Positions 35,072 through 42,633 of a stretch of 64,000 nt of DNA are shown here, one piece after another. This DNA is from Bacteroidota bacterium. Its GTDB lineage: Bacteria; Bacteroidota; Bacteroidia; Chitinophagales; Chitinophagaceae. The DNA lies in the NCBI GenBank assembly GCA_023386045.1, contig JAEWKK010000028.1:1-64000 (forward strand), in the 5' to 3' direction. The translations under genes were made by a program, and so were the position numbers. Below the pieces are notes generated by a model that saw only the letters and a program-made list of their open reading frames with translations, was not told where the DNA came from and did no database searches. Within the stretch, counting starts at the first letter, position 1. Each line of letters begins with the position of its first letter.

Positions 35072-35539
35072 ATGAAACGAATCCTCGTTCCTCTCCTTTT
35101 GGCGATTGTTTTTACTGGCTGTGTCCAGGTGAAAGAACCTGAGTTCCGAAAAATTGAAAAGCTCAGGTTGAAGAATTTTGGAATTACAGAAGGTGTGATT
35201 GCCTTTAATGCTACTTATTACAATCCCAATAATTTTGGAGTTTCTGTCAAAGAGGCAGAGGCTGATGTGTATATAGATTCAGTTTACCTGGGAAAATTTG
35301 TGCAGGATTCAGTTGTACAGGTTAATAAAAATGCGGACTTCTCAATCCCACTGTCCGGGAAAATAACCCTGGCAACGGCTCTGAAAATTGACTTGGAGGA
35401 CATTGAAAAAAGGGATATTCTGCTCAAGGCCATCGGGTCTGTGAAGGTGGGTAAGGCCGGAGTTTTTGTCAATAAACCCTTTGAATACCGGGGGCGGCAT
35501 CGCCTGGAAGATCTGAAATTGAACAGTATTGGCTTCTAA
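35072..35539 (+). CDS. LEA14-like lipoprotein
   Basis: 155 aa from ATG 35072. SPII signal with lipobox FTGC (Cys16). The mature domain (residues about 25-130) fits the LEA type 2/WHy beta-sandwich pattern: INFGITEGVIAFNATYYNPNNFGVSVKEAEADVYID followed by a PLSGKITL strand is split here only for description. Envelope lipoprotein of unknown role. The frame extends upstream but the signal peptide fixes the start. Confidence 0.8.
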   Translation: MKRILVPLLLAIVFTGCVQVKEPEFRKIEKLRLKNFGITEGVIAFNATYYNPNNFGVSVKEAEADVYIDSVYLGKFVQDSVVQVNKNADFSIPLSGKITLATALKIDLEDIEKRDILLKAIGSVKVGKAGVFVNKPFEYRGRHRLEDLKLNSIGF

Positions 35540-35540
35540 T

Positions 35541-35564
35541 AAAAAACCCCGCATCAGCGGGGTT
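35541..35564. terminator. Bidirectional terminator
   Basis: 8-bp stem AACCCCGC/GCGGGGTT with loop ATCA, A-rich on the left, lying between two convergent genes. The T run is better for the minus-strand gene. Confidence 0.85.
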
Positions 35565-35586
35565 CGTTCATTTATTAATTGAAAAT

Positions 35587-35946
35587 TTATTGCTTCTTGC
35601 CTCCTCCATCTTCGGGCTTTTTACAGCATTTGGGTAAGGCGTTATATGCCTCCGGTGTAGCCGCTATTTCATTGGCATCATAGCCAGCATTGGCGATCGC
35701 TGTCTTGATAATTTCCTCGTTGGTGCGGTCAGTGAGGTATTTAACGGTGGTTTCTTTCTTCCTGTAATTCACGTTTACATATACAACGCCGTCATAGCGC
35801 TTCAGAACTTCTTCAATTCGTTTTTTACACAAATCACACTGAACGGTTGGAGTACTGATCTTGACCGTCATTTGGGCCTTTGTCTGGGCTGAAGCCGCAA
35901 TAGAAATAAAGAAAGAAACAAAGGCAAGGAGCAGCAGTTTTTTCAT
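35587..35946 (-). CDS. Exported heavy-metal-associated (HMA) domain protein
   Basis: 119 aa. A signal peptide to ASAQ is followed by an HMA fold with the metal motif C-D-L-C (TVQCDLCKKRIEEVL) and a C-terminal KCCKKP pair that could add ligands, then a Gly/Lys tail. An exported copper- or zinc-binding protein is likely. No P-type ATPase is nearby. Confidence 0.88.
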   Translation of the reverse strand: MKKLLLLAFVSFFISIAASAQTKAQMTVKISTPTVQCDLCKKRIEEVLKRYDGVVYVNVNYRKKETTVKYLTDRTNEEIIKTAIANAGYDANEIAATPEAYNALPKCCKKPEDGGGKKQ

Positions 35947-35970
35947 TTATAAGGGTTTTATATTCCGAAT

Positions 35971-36606
35971 TTAAGAAAGTCCCTTCCAGTTGGCCGGGTC
36001 TGACCTCCATTTTAACAAAACTTCCTCCTCTTCCGGGCGGATCATGTTCTTCTTAACGGCAAGACTCAATAAAGAAGGGTAATTGGTTAAAGAAAAATAG
36101 GGAACTTCTGCCTGGCTAAAGGCCTGGTTGGCCAGCTCAAACTGGTAATTAAATATGGAAACCATTCCCAGCACCTCCATTTCTGCTTTACGTATCACTT
36201 CTACCACCTGTAAACTACTCTTGCCGGTAGAAATCAGGTCTTCTATAACCACGGTTTTCTGACCTTTAATCCAGGCACCCTCAATCTGGTTGCCCAGCCC
36301 ATGCTCTTTGGGCTTGGGCCGAACATAAATAAAGGGCAACTTTAACTGGTCGGCTACCATCGCCCCCCAGGCAATACCGGCCGTAGCAACGCCGGCAATC
36401 AGTTCTGTGTCGGGATATTTGTCAAAAACCACGTTACACAATTCACTTTTAATATAATCCCTGATAAAAGGAAGCGAAAGAACCTTCCTGTTATCACAAT
36501 AAATAGGACTTTTCCAGCCGCTGGCCCAGGTAAAGGGTTCCTTTGGATTTAATCTTACAGCTTCTGCCTGTAATAGTTTTTCTGCAGTGATCAAAGCATC
36601 CGTCAT
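35971..36606 (-). CDS. pyrE: Orotate phosphoribosyltransferase
   Basis: 211 aa from the MTDALITAEKL start at 36606; a longer frame exists but lacks family similarity. The PRPP motif VVIEDLISTGKSS and the flexible-loop KPKEHGLGNQIEG are present. It converts orotate and PRPP to OMP. pyrB and pyrR lie 1-3 kb away on the same strand, separated by a plus-strand Nudix gene and coaD. Confidence 0.95.
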   Translation of the reverse strand: MTDALITAEKLLQAEAVRLNPKEPFTWASGWKSPIYCDNRKVLSLPFIRDYIKSELCNVVFDKYPDTELIAGVATAGIAWGAMVADQLKLPFIYVRPKPKEHGLGNQIEGAWIKGQKTVVIEDLISTGKSSLQVVEVIRKAEMEVLGMVSIFNYQFELANQAFSQAEVPYFSLTNYPSLLSLAVKKNMIRPEEEEVLLKWRSDPANWKGLS

Positions 36607-36700
36607 GCTGCGAAAATAAGATTTGCCAGGACTATTATACGCTTTATGTAAGTAAGCAGATATTCTTCCATACATCTAACTTTACCACGAAGCCCTAATC

Positions 36701-37345
36701 ATGATAAAAATCTATTTCAATAACAAGCCTCTTTTTATAACTGATCAGGTCACACCATCAATTGAAGAATACCTTCATCATGAAGAAACGGTGTTTATTG
36801 ATGAATTCAATTCTCATACAGTAAAGGCCATGATCCATGAAATGCAAACCGAGAAGATACATGCAGGTGTTTTCTTAGATCCAGATGTAGCCAGCGTTTT
36901 AGCTGCCTTTCGCAAAAAATTTGTCTTTGTTCAGGCGGCAGGCGGATTTGTTTACACGAATGATCACCATGTATTGCTCATATTCCGCCGTGGAAAATGG
37001 GACCTGCCCAAAGGAAAGCTTGATGCAGGTGAAGACCTTGAAACCTGCGCTTTGAGAGAAATAAGAGAAGAAACAGGAGTGGAAAAACTGAAATCAAAGG
37101 GAAGTCTTTGCACCACCTATCATACTTACCTGCAGGATGGCAAACACTGGCTCAAAGAATCCCACTGGTTTATGGTGGAATCGGAAAAACAGGATCATTT
37201 TTTACCGCAGACCGAAGAAGATATTGAAAGATGTGAATGGGTGGCTGTGAAAGATCTTTCACCTTATACCGAAAATACTCATGCTTCCATCATGGATGTG
37301 ATCAGTGCTGGAATCAGCAGGCTGAATGAAACCAGGAATGTTTAA
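36701..37345 (+). CDS. Nudix hydrolase with N-terminal extension
   Basis: 214 aa. About 85 residues (IKIYFNNKPLFITDQ...) precede a Nudix domain with a complete box (GKLDAGEDLETCALREIREETG is split as GKLDAGE and REIREETG). The PKGKLDAGED form resembles diadenosine-polyphosphate or ADP-ribose-type hydrolases. Divergent from pyrE, and overlapping the convergent coaD gene by 4 nt. Confidence 0.88.
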   Translation: MIKIYFNNKPLFITDQVTPSIEEYLHHEETVFIDEFNSHTVKAMIHEMQTEKIHAGVFLDPDVASVLAAFRKKFVFVQAAGGFVYTNDHHVLLIFRRGKWDLPKGKLDAGEDLETCALREIREETGVEKLKSKGSLCTTYHTYLQDGKHWLKESHWFMVESEKQDHFLPQTEEDIERCEWVAVKDLSPYTENTHASIMDVISAGISRLNETRNV

Positions 37346-37833
37346 ACAAATCTCAACTGGTTGTCCTGCATTTTAATGCTGTTCAATACCACATCAGGAA
37401 CAAATTGGGATACATCGCCACCATTCCTGATTACATCTCTTACCAGCGTGGAAGCTACCGAAGTATATTTTGGCAGGCAGGTCAAAAAAATGGTTTCGAT
37501 CTGGTTGTCCAGGCTCCTGTTCATATCTGCGATCGCCTTTTCGTATTCAAAGTCGTTAACATAACGGATGCCCCTGACAATATAATTCGCCTGGATTTTT
37601 TTACAGCATTCTACAGTAAGACCTTCATAAATCACGGCACTGATCTTGGGTTCATTTTTAAATATTTCTTCCAGCCAGCTGATTCTCTGTTCGGCTGAAA
37701 ACATCGGCACCTTATTGGAATTGAGGCCAATTCCAATATAAAGCTTATCGAATAATTGCAGTGAACGTTCAATGATATCAATATGCCCGAAGGTTACAGG
37801 ATCAAAGGTTCCGGGAAATAAAGCAATGCGCAT
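37342..37833 (-). CDS. coaD: Phosphopantetheine adenylyltransferase
   Basis: 163 aa, normal length. The nucleotidyltransferase motif TFGH (around residues 14-17) follows LFPGTFDPVT, and RGIRYVNDFEYE is the family signature. Penultimate step of coenzyme A synthesis. 22 nt downstream of pyrB on the same strand. Confidence 0.97.
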   Translation of the reverse strand: MRIALFPGTFDPVTFGHIDIIERSLQLFDKLYIGIGLNSNKVPMFSAEQRISWLEEIFKNEPKISAVIYEGLTVECCKKIQANYIVRGIRYVNDFEYEKAIADMNRSLDNQIETIFLTCLPKYTSVASTLVRDVIRNGGDVSQFVPDVVLNSIKMQDNQLRFV

Positions 37834-37855
37834 CTATTGGAATTAAGAAGGTAAA

Positions 37856-38788
37856 TTAAGACGAATTTCTCTCTCCTGCCAGCAGGTACAACACGGCCAT
37901 CCTTACTGCCACCCCGTTCTCCACCTGTTGAAGAATGATGGACTGATCGCTGTCAGCCACATCACTGTCAAGTTCCACACCCCTGTTGATCGGTCCTGGA
38001 TGCATGATGGTGATCTTCCTGGAAAGATCATTCAATAGTTTTTTATTGATGCCATATACCAGGTTGTATTCTCTTAATGAAGAAAAAAGCACCTGGTTCT
38101 GCCGCTCAAGCTGAATACGCAGCACGTTGGCAACATCACACCATTCCAGCGTTGACCTGAGGTCATAATTTACTTTTACAGGAAAGGCTTCCTCCATGTA
38201 TTTAGGAATGAGTGTTGGCGGACCACAAACTGTTACATCCGCTCCCATTTTGGTGAGCAGGTAGATATTACTTTGGGCCACGCGACTATGCATGATGTCA
38301 CCAATAAGTGCCACCTTCACTCCCTCAAGGCTTCCGAGAGTTTCTTTAATGGAATAAGCATCAAGCAGGGCCTGGGTAGGATGCTCATTGATTCCGTCTC
38401 CCGCATTTACGATGGCCGCTGGTATATGCTGGGCAAGAAAATGGGGTGCACCACTGGCACTGTGCCTCATCACCACCATGTCAACCTTCATCGAAAGAAT
38501 ATTATTGACAGTATCCAGCAGGGTTTCACCCTTTGAAACAGAAGAACCTGAAGCGCTGAAATTAATGGTGTCTGCAGAAAGTCTTTTTTCTGCCAGCTCA
38601 AAAGAGATGCGTGTTCGTGTTGAATTTTCGTAAAACAGGTTTACGATCGTTACATCACGAAGGGAAGGCACTTTTTTGATCGGTCTTTGTAAAACTTCCT
38701 TGAATTCCTTGGCAGTATCGAGAATGAGAGAAATGTCGGACGGTTGAAGGTCTTTGATACCAAGCAGATGTCGGGTAGAAAGGCTCAT
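37856..38788 (-). CDS. pyrB: Aspartate carbamoyltransferase catalytic subunit
   Basis: 310 aa. Carbamoyl-phosphate motif STRTRISFE and aspartate-binding HPTQALLDAYSI are present. It commits carbamoyl phosphate and aspartate to pyrimidine synthesis. No pyrI regulatory gene is adjacent. It has its own -7 box only 7 nt before the ATG and follows pyrR by about 70 nt. Confidence 0.97.
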   Translation of the reverse strand: MSLSTRHLLGIKDLQPSDISLILDTAKEFKEVLQRPIKKVPSLRDVTIVNLFYENSTRTRISFELAEKRLSADTINFSASGSSVSKGETLLDTVNNILSMKVDMVVMRHSASGAPHFLAQHIPAAIVNAGDGINEHPTQALLDAYSIKETLGSLEGVKVALIGDIMHSRVAQSNIYLLTKMGADVTVCGPPTLIPKYMEEAFPVKVNYDLRSTLEWCDVANVLRIQLERQNQVLFSSLREYNLVYGINKKLLNDLSRKITIMHPGPINRGVELDSDVADSDQSIILQQVENGVAVRMAVLYLLAGERNSS

Positions 38789-38795
38789 TAAAAAT

Positions 38796-38803
38796 CAAAG
38801 ATA
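38796..38803 (-). promoter_or_regulatory. -7 box (TATCTTTG) immediately before pyrB
   Basis: TAnnTTTG on the minus strand with 7 nt to the ATG, predicting a very short or absent leader. Confidence 0.5.
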
Positions 38804-38858
38804 AGGGAAATAGATTTTGCACAGTTTACTGTCTGCTTCTTTATAAATGTGCAGGACT

Positions 38859-39383
38859 TTAATCAATGAGCACCACTTCATCTTTTTCATCTTTGTCGGA
38901 CCAAAGCACTTTTACTTTTTGAGTGATGATGGAATCAATGGAGCGGCCGGTATAATCAGGCTGAATGGGTAATTGCCGGCTGTATCGCCTGTCAATGAGT
39001 ACCATTAGTTCCACCTTTTCAGGCCTTCCGAAATCCATCAGCGCATCCAGCGCAGCGCGTATGGTTCTCCCTGTGTAGAGAACATCATCCACCAGTATGA
39101 CCTTCTTCCCTTCAATAGAAAAACGGATATCGGTTTTATTGGGAACATGCAATTCCTTACGATGGTCATCACGATAGAAAGTGATATCCAGCTTACCATA
39201 AACAATTGCTGAACTGTCAATCTCAGTTGCCAGTTCCTTAACTATGCGATCCGATAAAAAAACTCCACGGGGCTGTATTCCAATGATCACGGTCTGGTCA
39301 AGGTTAACATGGTTCTCAAGTATCTGGTTAGCCAGTCTTTTGATCGTCAGTTCAATCTGCTGGTTATTCAAAACGGGTTTCAA
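38859..39383 (-). CDS. pyrR: PyrR-type pyrimidine regulator / uracil phosphoribosyltransferase
   Basis: 174 aa with a TTG start at 39383; an upstream ATG is out of frame. PRPP motif VILVDDVLYTGRT and the RDDHRKE and RGVFLSDRIVKEL regions are typical of PyrR. In Bacillus PyrR binds leader RNA; here I see no convincing anti-terminator or PyrR-box stem before pyrR or pyrB, so it may act mainly as a phosphoribosyltransferase or at another site. Confidence 0.93.
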   Translation of the reverse strand: MKPVLNNQQIELTIKRLANQILENHVNLDQTVIIGIQPRGVFLSDRIVKELATEIDSSAIVYGKLDITFYRDDHRKELHVPNKTDIRFSIEGKKVILVDDVLYTGRTIRAALDALMDFGRPEKVELMVLIDRRYSRQLPIQPDYTGRSIDSIITQKVKVLWSDKDEKDEVVLID

Positions 39384-39432
39384 TGAAAAGAATTTGCATA
39401 AAAATAATCAATCGGCTTTAACCTGATCCAAA

Positions 39433-39456
39433 AACAAAGCCCCGCTATTGCGGGGC
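39433..39456 (-). terminator. Terminator of the first paralogous barrel gene
   Basis: 7-bp stem GCCCCGC/GCGGGGC with loop TATT. On the minus strand it is followed by a T-rich tract. It lies 22 nt past the stop at 39479. Confidence 0.85.
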
Positions 39457-39478
39457 CTTAGCTGTTGGCTAACCTTAA

Positions 39479-40138
39479 TTATTTGTTGGCACCGAAATGA
39501 TAAAACAAACCGATATTGATAACTGAATGTTTAAAACTGGCATCGCTGGAGCTTTCGTTATCAAGCACGTTTGAAAAACCATGATTATAACGGGCACCAA
39601 TACCCAAACCTACACGTGTCATATAACCAAGTCCTGCACCGGCTGAAACTTCCATGTTTTCAAAGTTCTTTTTGTTATCCACTTCAACATTACCAGGACC
39701 ATCCTGCTTGGCATTAACCAGGAAACCTACCTGGGGTCCTGCTTCAACATAAAATCCACCAACGGTTTTGAATTGGAACATCAAAGGCACATTGATATAG
39801 TGCAGGTCCTGCTCATACTTTTCACTGGTGGTAATAGTACCTACGGTTGTTTTTTGATTCATTTTACTACCCTGACCACTATATAATACTTCAGGTTGAA
39901 AAGCAAGTCCTCCTGTTCCAAGTGGAATGTTTGCAAGAAGACCCACATGGAAAGAAGTTTTGAGATTAGTGCTGAGATCAAATCCTGAAGGCAAATCGTT
40001 GGGTCTTAATTTAGAGAGATTAGCGCCCGCTTTGATTCCGAATCTTGGTTTAACAGCCATTTCGGTTCTGTTTTCATTCTGCGCAAACATGGCCGTGCTT
40101 GTAATAAAGGCTAAAGCAAATAAACTGAACTTTTTCAT
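39479..40138 (-). CDS. Outer-membrane beta-barrel protein (paralogue A)
   Basis: 219 aa. Signal peptide to FAQ, then an eight-strand-like PF13568-type barrel: FGIKAGANLSKL, FQPEVLYSGQG, EAGPQVGFLV, AGLGYMTRVGLGIGARYNHG and IGLFYHFG. By eye clearly paralogous to the 40222 gene. Role unknown; such proteins are abundant outer-membrane porin-like components. Confidence 0.88.
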   Translation of the reverse strand: MKKFSLFALAFITSTAMFAQNENRTEMAVKPRFGIKAGANLSKLRPNDLPSGFDLSTNLKTSFHVGLLANIPLGTGGLAFQPEVLYSGQGSKMNQKTTVGTITTSEKYEQDLHYINVPLMFQFKTVGGFYVEAGPQVGFLVNAKQDGPGNVEVDNKKNFENMEVSAGAGLGYMTRVGLGIGARYNHGFSNVLDNESSSDASFKHSVINIGLFYHFGANK

Positions 40139-40164
40139 AAGTAAAATTTTATGCTATGGGCCTT

Positions 40165-40192
40165 ACAAAAAGAAGGCCGCAAATTGCGGCCT
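40165..40192 (-). terminator. Terminator of the paralogue B gene
   Basis: 7-bp stem AGGCCGC/GCGGCCT with a 5-nt loop; the minus-strand product ends in CTTCTTTTT. A degraded copy of the same GAAGGCCGC element lies at about 40848. Confidence 0.8.
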
Positions 40193-40221
40193 GTGGAAAA
40201 AATTTGAAGATTCTTGCTGGT

Positions 40222-40818
40222 TTATCTTGATTTAGCTTTGTGAGCATTGTCAAACATGTAGAACAAACCAACCTGGAAAACATTATTTTTTCTGTTAGCA
40301 CTTCCTGCATCCAGAATATTATTTAAACCAAAATTATAACGTGCATCAATACCCAATCCGGAATAAGTAAGATAACCAAGCCCTGCGCTCCATGCAAAAT
40401 CTACAGTCTTGAAATCATCTGAGGTAAAATTTCCCGTTTCGGTATCATTCAGTTTGTCATTTACATCTACAAGAAATCCAACCTGTGGACCGGTTTGTAA
40501 CCTAAATCCATTGTTGAACATGTACTGCACCTGCAGAGGTATATTTACATAACTTAATCCCAGTTTATGCTCACCATCACTGATCGTGTATTTAGCTCCC
40601 TGTGAAGAGAAAACAACTTCCGGCTGCAATGCCCATTGTGGTGCCAGATGAATATGTGATAACACACCGGCATGAAAGCCTACCTTGGAACCCAGTTCAT
40701 CATTTTCATCTGTAAGTGTAGAAACATTTAAACCTGCTTTTAATCCCCATTTTGCATTTTGGGCAAACAAACCTGCGCTCAAAACCATTGCAAATACCAT
40801 TAAACTGATTTTTTTCAT
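40222..40818 (-). CDS. Outer-membrane beta-barrel protein (paralogue B)
   Basis: 198 aa from MKKISLMVF. Signal peptide to FAQ; barrel strands as in the 39479 gene (LKAGLNVSTL, QPEVVFSSQGAKY, TGPQVGFLVDV, AGLGYLTYSGLGIDARYNFG, FQVGLFYMF). Tandem duplication with its neighbour is likely; the intergenic sequences after each are also related. Role unknown. Confidence 0.88.
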   Translation of the reverse strand: MKKISLMVFAMVLSAGLFAQNAKWGLKAGLNVSTLTDENDELGSKVGFHAGVLSHIHLAPQWALQPEVVFSSQGAKYTISDGEHKLGLSYVNIPLQVQYMFNNGFRLQTGPQVGFLVDVNDKLNDTETGNFTSDDFKTVDFAWSAGLGYLTYSGLGIDARYNFGLNNILDAGSANRKNNVFQVGLFYMFDNAHKAKSR

Positions 40819-40884
40819 AAGTCTTTTTTTTGCCCATGCTGCAAAAAGAAGGCCGCATTTATAATGCAGTGATTTACAGAAATG

Positions 40885-40907
40885 AAAAAGCCCCCATCGC
40901 TGGGGGC
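40885..40907 (-). terminator. Terminator of the third barrel gene
   Basis: 7-bp stem GCCCCCA/TGGGGGC with loop TCGC and a T run on the minus strand, 22 nt past the stop at 40930. Confidence 0.87.
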
Positions 40908-40929
40908 CTTTCAACTCGATCTGTATTTC

Positions 40930-41433
40930 TTAATTGAATTTGTAAATAGCAGACAAACCAATATGGCTCATAGTAGAACCATTTTTTGATAAGCCATTGT
41001 AACCTAAAGCAACCTGGAACTTTTCAGCATTGTAACCAACTTGTGGCTCATAGTTGAAAGCACCTTCGCTATCTCCGCTTCCTGTAAGGATACCATAACC
41101 TACTTTACCACCGATGAAGATGTTGGTAGAAGGATAAACACGAACACCGGCCAGGAGTGGAATCAGACCAATTCCATCAGCCTTAACACCACCGAAATCT
41201 TTACCCAGGAAATGAGTGTAACCTGCAGAAACGAGACCAGAGAATTTTTCAGAGAACATATATTCTCCCTGTAATTCAGCACCGATACCAAAGTTGTGAG
41301 AATCTGCAAAGTCACCAATTGGTAAACCTAACCTGATACCACCACCGAAATGGAAGCCAGATGCATTGTCTTGTGCTTTAGCGGTAAATACAGACGCTGT
41401 AGCGATTGCAAGAACCAAGAATAATTTTTTCAT
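40930..41433 (-). CDS. Outer-membrane beta-barrel protein (167 aa)
   Basis: 167 aa from MKKLFLVLA (41433; two upstream codons possible). Signal peptide to KAQ. Strands alternate with GIGAELQGEYMF, SAGYTHFLG, GGKVGYGILTG and a final IGLSAIYKFN ending in Asn. Barrel family related in style, not in sequence, to paralogues A and B. Own promoter with an unusually good -33/-7 pair. Confidence 0.83.
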   Translation of the reverse strand: MKKLFLVLAIATASVFTAKAQDNASGFHFGGGIRLGLPIGDFADSHNFGIGAELQGEYMFSEKFSGLVSAGYTHFLGKDFGGVKADGIGLIPLLAGVRVYPSTNIFIGGKVGYGILTGSGDSEGAFNYEPQVGYNAEKFQVALGYNGLSKNGSTMSHIGLSAIYKFN

Positions 41434-41471
41434 AAACATTTAATTGGTTTAAAAAAATAGTTTTTCAGTCG

Positions 41472-41502
41472 CAAAGATATTCGTACATACGAGATTTCAA
41501 AA
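41472..41502 (-). promoter_or_regulatory. -33/-7 promoter for the 167-aa barrel gene
   Basis: On the minus strand, TTTTG, an 18-nt spacer, then TATCTTTG (41472-41479), the full Bacteroidota promoter layout. Leader about 35 nt. Confidence 0.65.
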
Positions 41503-41655
41503 TGATATACATCATAAAAAAGGATTTACCGTTTAAATATCATTTAATCAAAGTCCCTCTCGCCTCAGATACATGGCATACACTCCTATTAGCCGTCCAT
41601 GTAAAAAAATCTTCAATTCAGACATAAAATGATTTTTTATTCATTCAATCAACCC

Positions 41656-41663
41656 TACATTTG
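41656..41663 (+). promoter_or_regulatory. -7 box (TACATTTG) for the 189-aa barrel gene
   Basis: Exact TAnnTTTG, 31 nt before the ATG at 41695. Confidence 0.55.
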
Positions 41664-41694
41664 CGGCCAATTTTATTAAAAACCAAAATTTAGA

Positions 41695-42264
41695 ATGGAC
41701 ATGAAGAAAGTATTATTCGCAACCCTATTGGCGGTTTCTGCTAGCGCAGCTTTTGCACAGAGCAACATTAACAAAGGCGACTGGATGGTAGGTGGTAACG
41801 CATCTTTTGATTATCAAAAAGATGGCGACTACAAAACAACTACAGTTGGTATTTCTCCTAATGTTGGCTATTTCTTTATCAACAACTTCGCTGGTGGTTT
41901 GAGAGCTGGTGTTGCATCAAGCACAACAAAATTTGGCAGTAGCAAAGACAAAGAATCTGCTTATCACGTTAGCCCTTTCGTAAGGTATTACTTCCTGCCT
42001 TCCAGCCAGAAAGTAAACATCTTCGCTGACGGAAGCTTTGGTTTCGGTCAAGCCAAAACTGAATCAATGGGTACTGAGTACAAGTACAACTTTACACAGT
42101 TTGCTATCACTGCCGGACCAGCTATCTTCCTGACTCCTGCTACTGCTCTGGAGATCGGATTGGGCTTCAATTCTTCTAAAATTGAAGATGCTTCTGACAG
42201 GTCTAACAGCTTCGGTGTAAATGTTGGATTCCAGATCCACCTTTCAGGTGCTGCTAAAAAATAA
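41695..42264 (+). CDS. Outer-membrane beta-barrel porin-like protein (189 aa)
   Basis: 189 aa (or 187 from the second ATG). Signal peptide to AFAQ. The mature part is a short barrel with VGGNASFDYQ, ISPNVGYFFINN, YYFLPSSQKV and a final FGVNVGFQIHLSG. Divergent from the minus-strand barrel cluster; 261 nt separate them. Strong bidirectional terminator downstream. Confidence 0.85.
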   Translation: MDMKKVLFATLLAVSASAAFAQSNINKGDWMVGGNASFDYQKDGDYKTTTVGISPNVGYFFINNFAGGLRAGVASSTTKFGSSKDKESAYHVSPFVRYYFLPSSQKVNIFADGSFGFGQAKTESMGTEYKYNFTQFAITAGPAIFLTPATALEIGLGFNSSKIEDASDRSNSFGVNVGFQIHLSGAAKK

Positions 42265-42283
42265 TCATTCAATTGATTTTTAT

Positions 42284-42314
42284 AAAAAAGGTGTTCGTTG
42301 AGAACACCTTTTTT
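42284..42314. terminator. Strong bidirectional terminator
   Basis: 13-bp stem from AAAAAAGGTGTTC to its complement, loop GTTGA, with A and T tracts. It sits between the barrel gene and the heptamer array. Confidence 0.92.
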
Positions 42315-42317
42315 ATT

Positions 42318-42486
42318 GCATATAGTTCATGGTTCATGGTTCATGGTTCATGGCAGATGGCTTATAGCTTATGGTTCATGGCATATAGTTCATAGTTCAT
42401 AGTTCATGGCAGATAGCATATGGCTTATGGCATATAGCGGATGGCATCTTGTTCATAGTCCATGGTTCATAGACAATGGTCCACGG
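42318..42486. repeat. Heptanucleotide tandem array (GTTCATG and variants), about 24 units
   Basis: Consecutive 7-nt units with consensus G-[TC]-[TAG]-[CTG]-A-T-[AG], e.g. GCATATA, GTTCATG x4, GCAGATG, GCTTATA, GTTCATA x2. No frame is preserved because 7 is not a multiple of 3. The array begins 4 nt after the bidirectional terminator. The same unit, inverted, is at 125-165. Confidence 0.9.
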
Positions 42487-42539
42487 ACGGTCCATTTTGA
42501 GTAGCAGTATCCAATTGCCGTTGACGTTTGCCATTCACG

Positions 42540-42632
42540 TTTTCTCTAACACCAACCACTCTCCATTGACCACTGACCACTCACAACTGACCACTCACTA
42601 TAACTCACCATTCACCACTCACCACTCACCAT
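42540..42632. repeat. Second 7-nt periodic block (ACTSACC-like units)
   Basis: About a dozen units such as ACTGACC, ACTCACA, ACCACTC and ACCATTC in near-perfect 7-nt phase. It ends 2 nt before the stop codon of pruA. Between 42487 and 42539 the sequence is not periodic. Confidence 0.8.
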
Positions 42633-42633
42633 A

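Noticed and set aside
38804..38858. PyrR-binding attenuator before pyrB
   Set aside because: The gap is too short and I found no competing stem-loops.
42318..42632. CRISPR array
   Set aside because: Units are 7 nt with no spacers and no cas genes are present.
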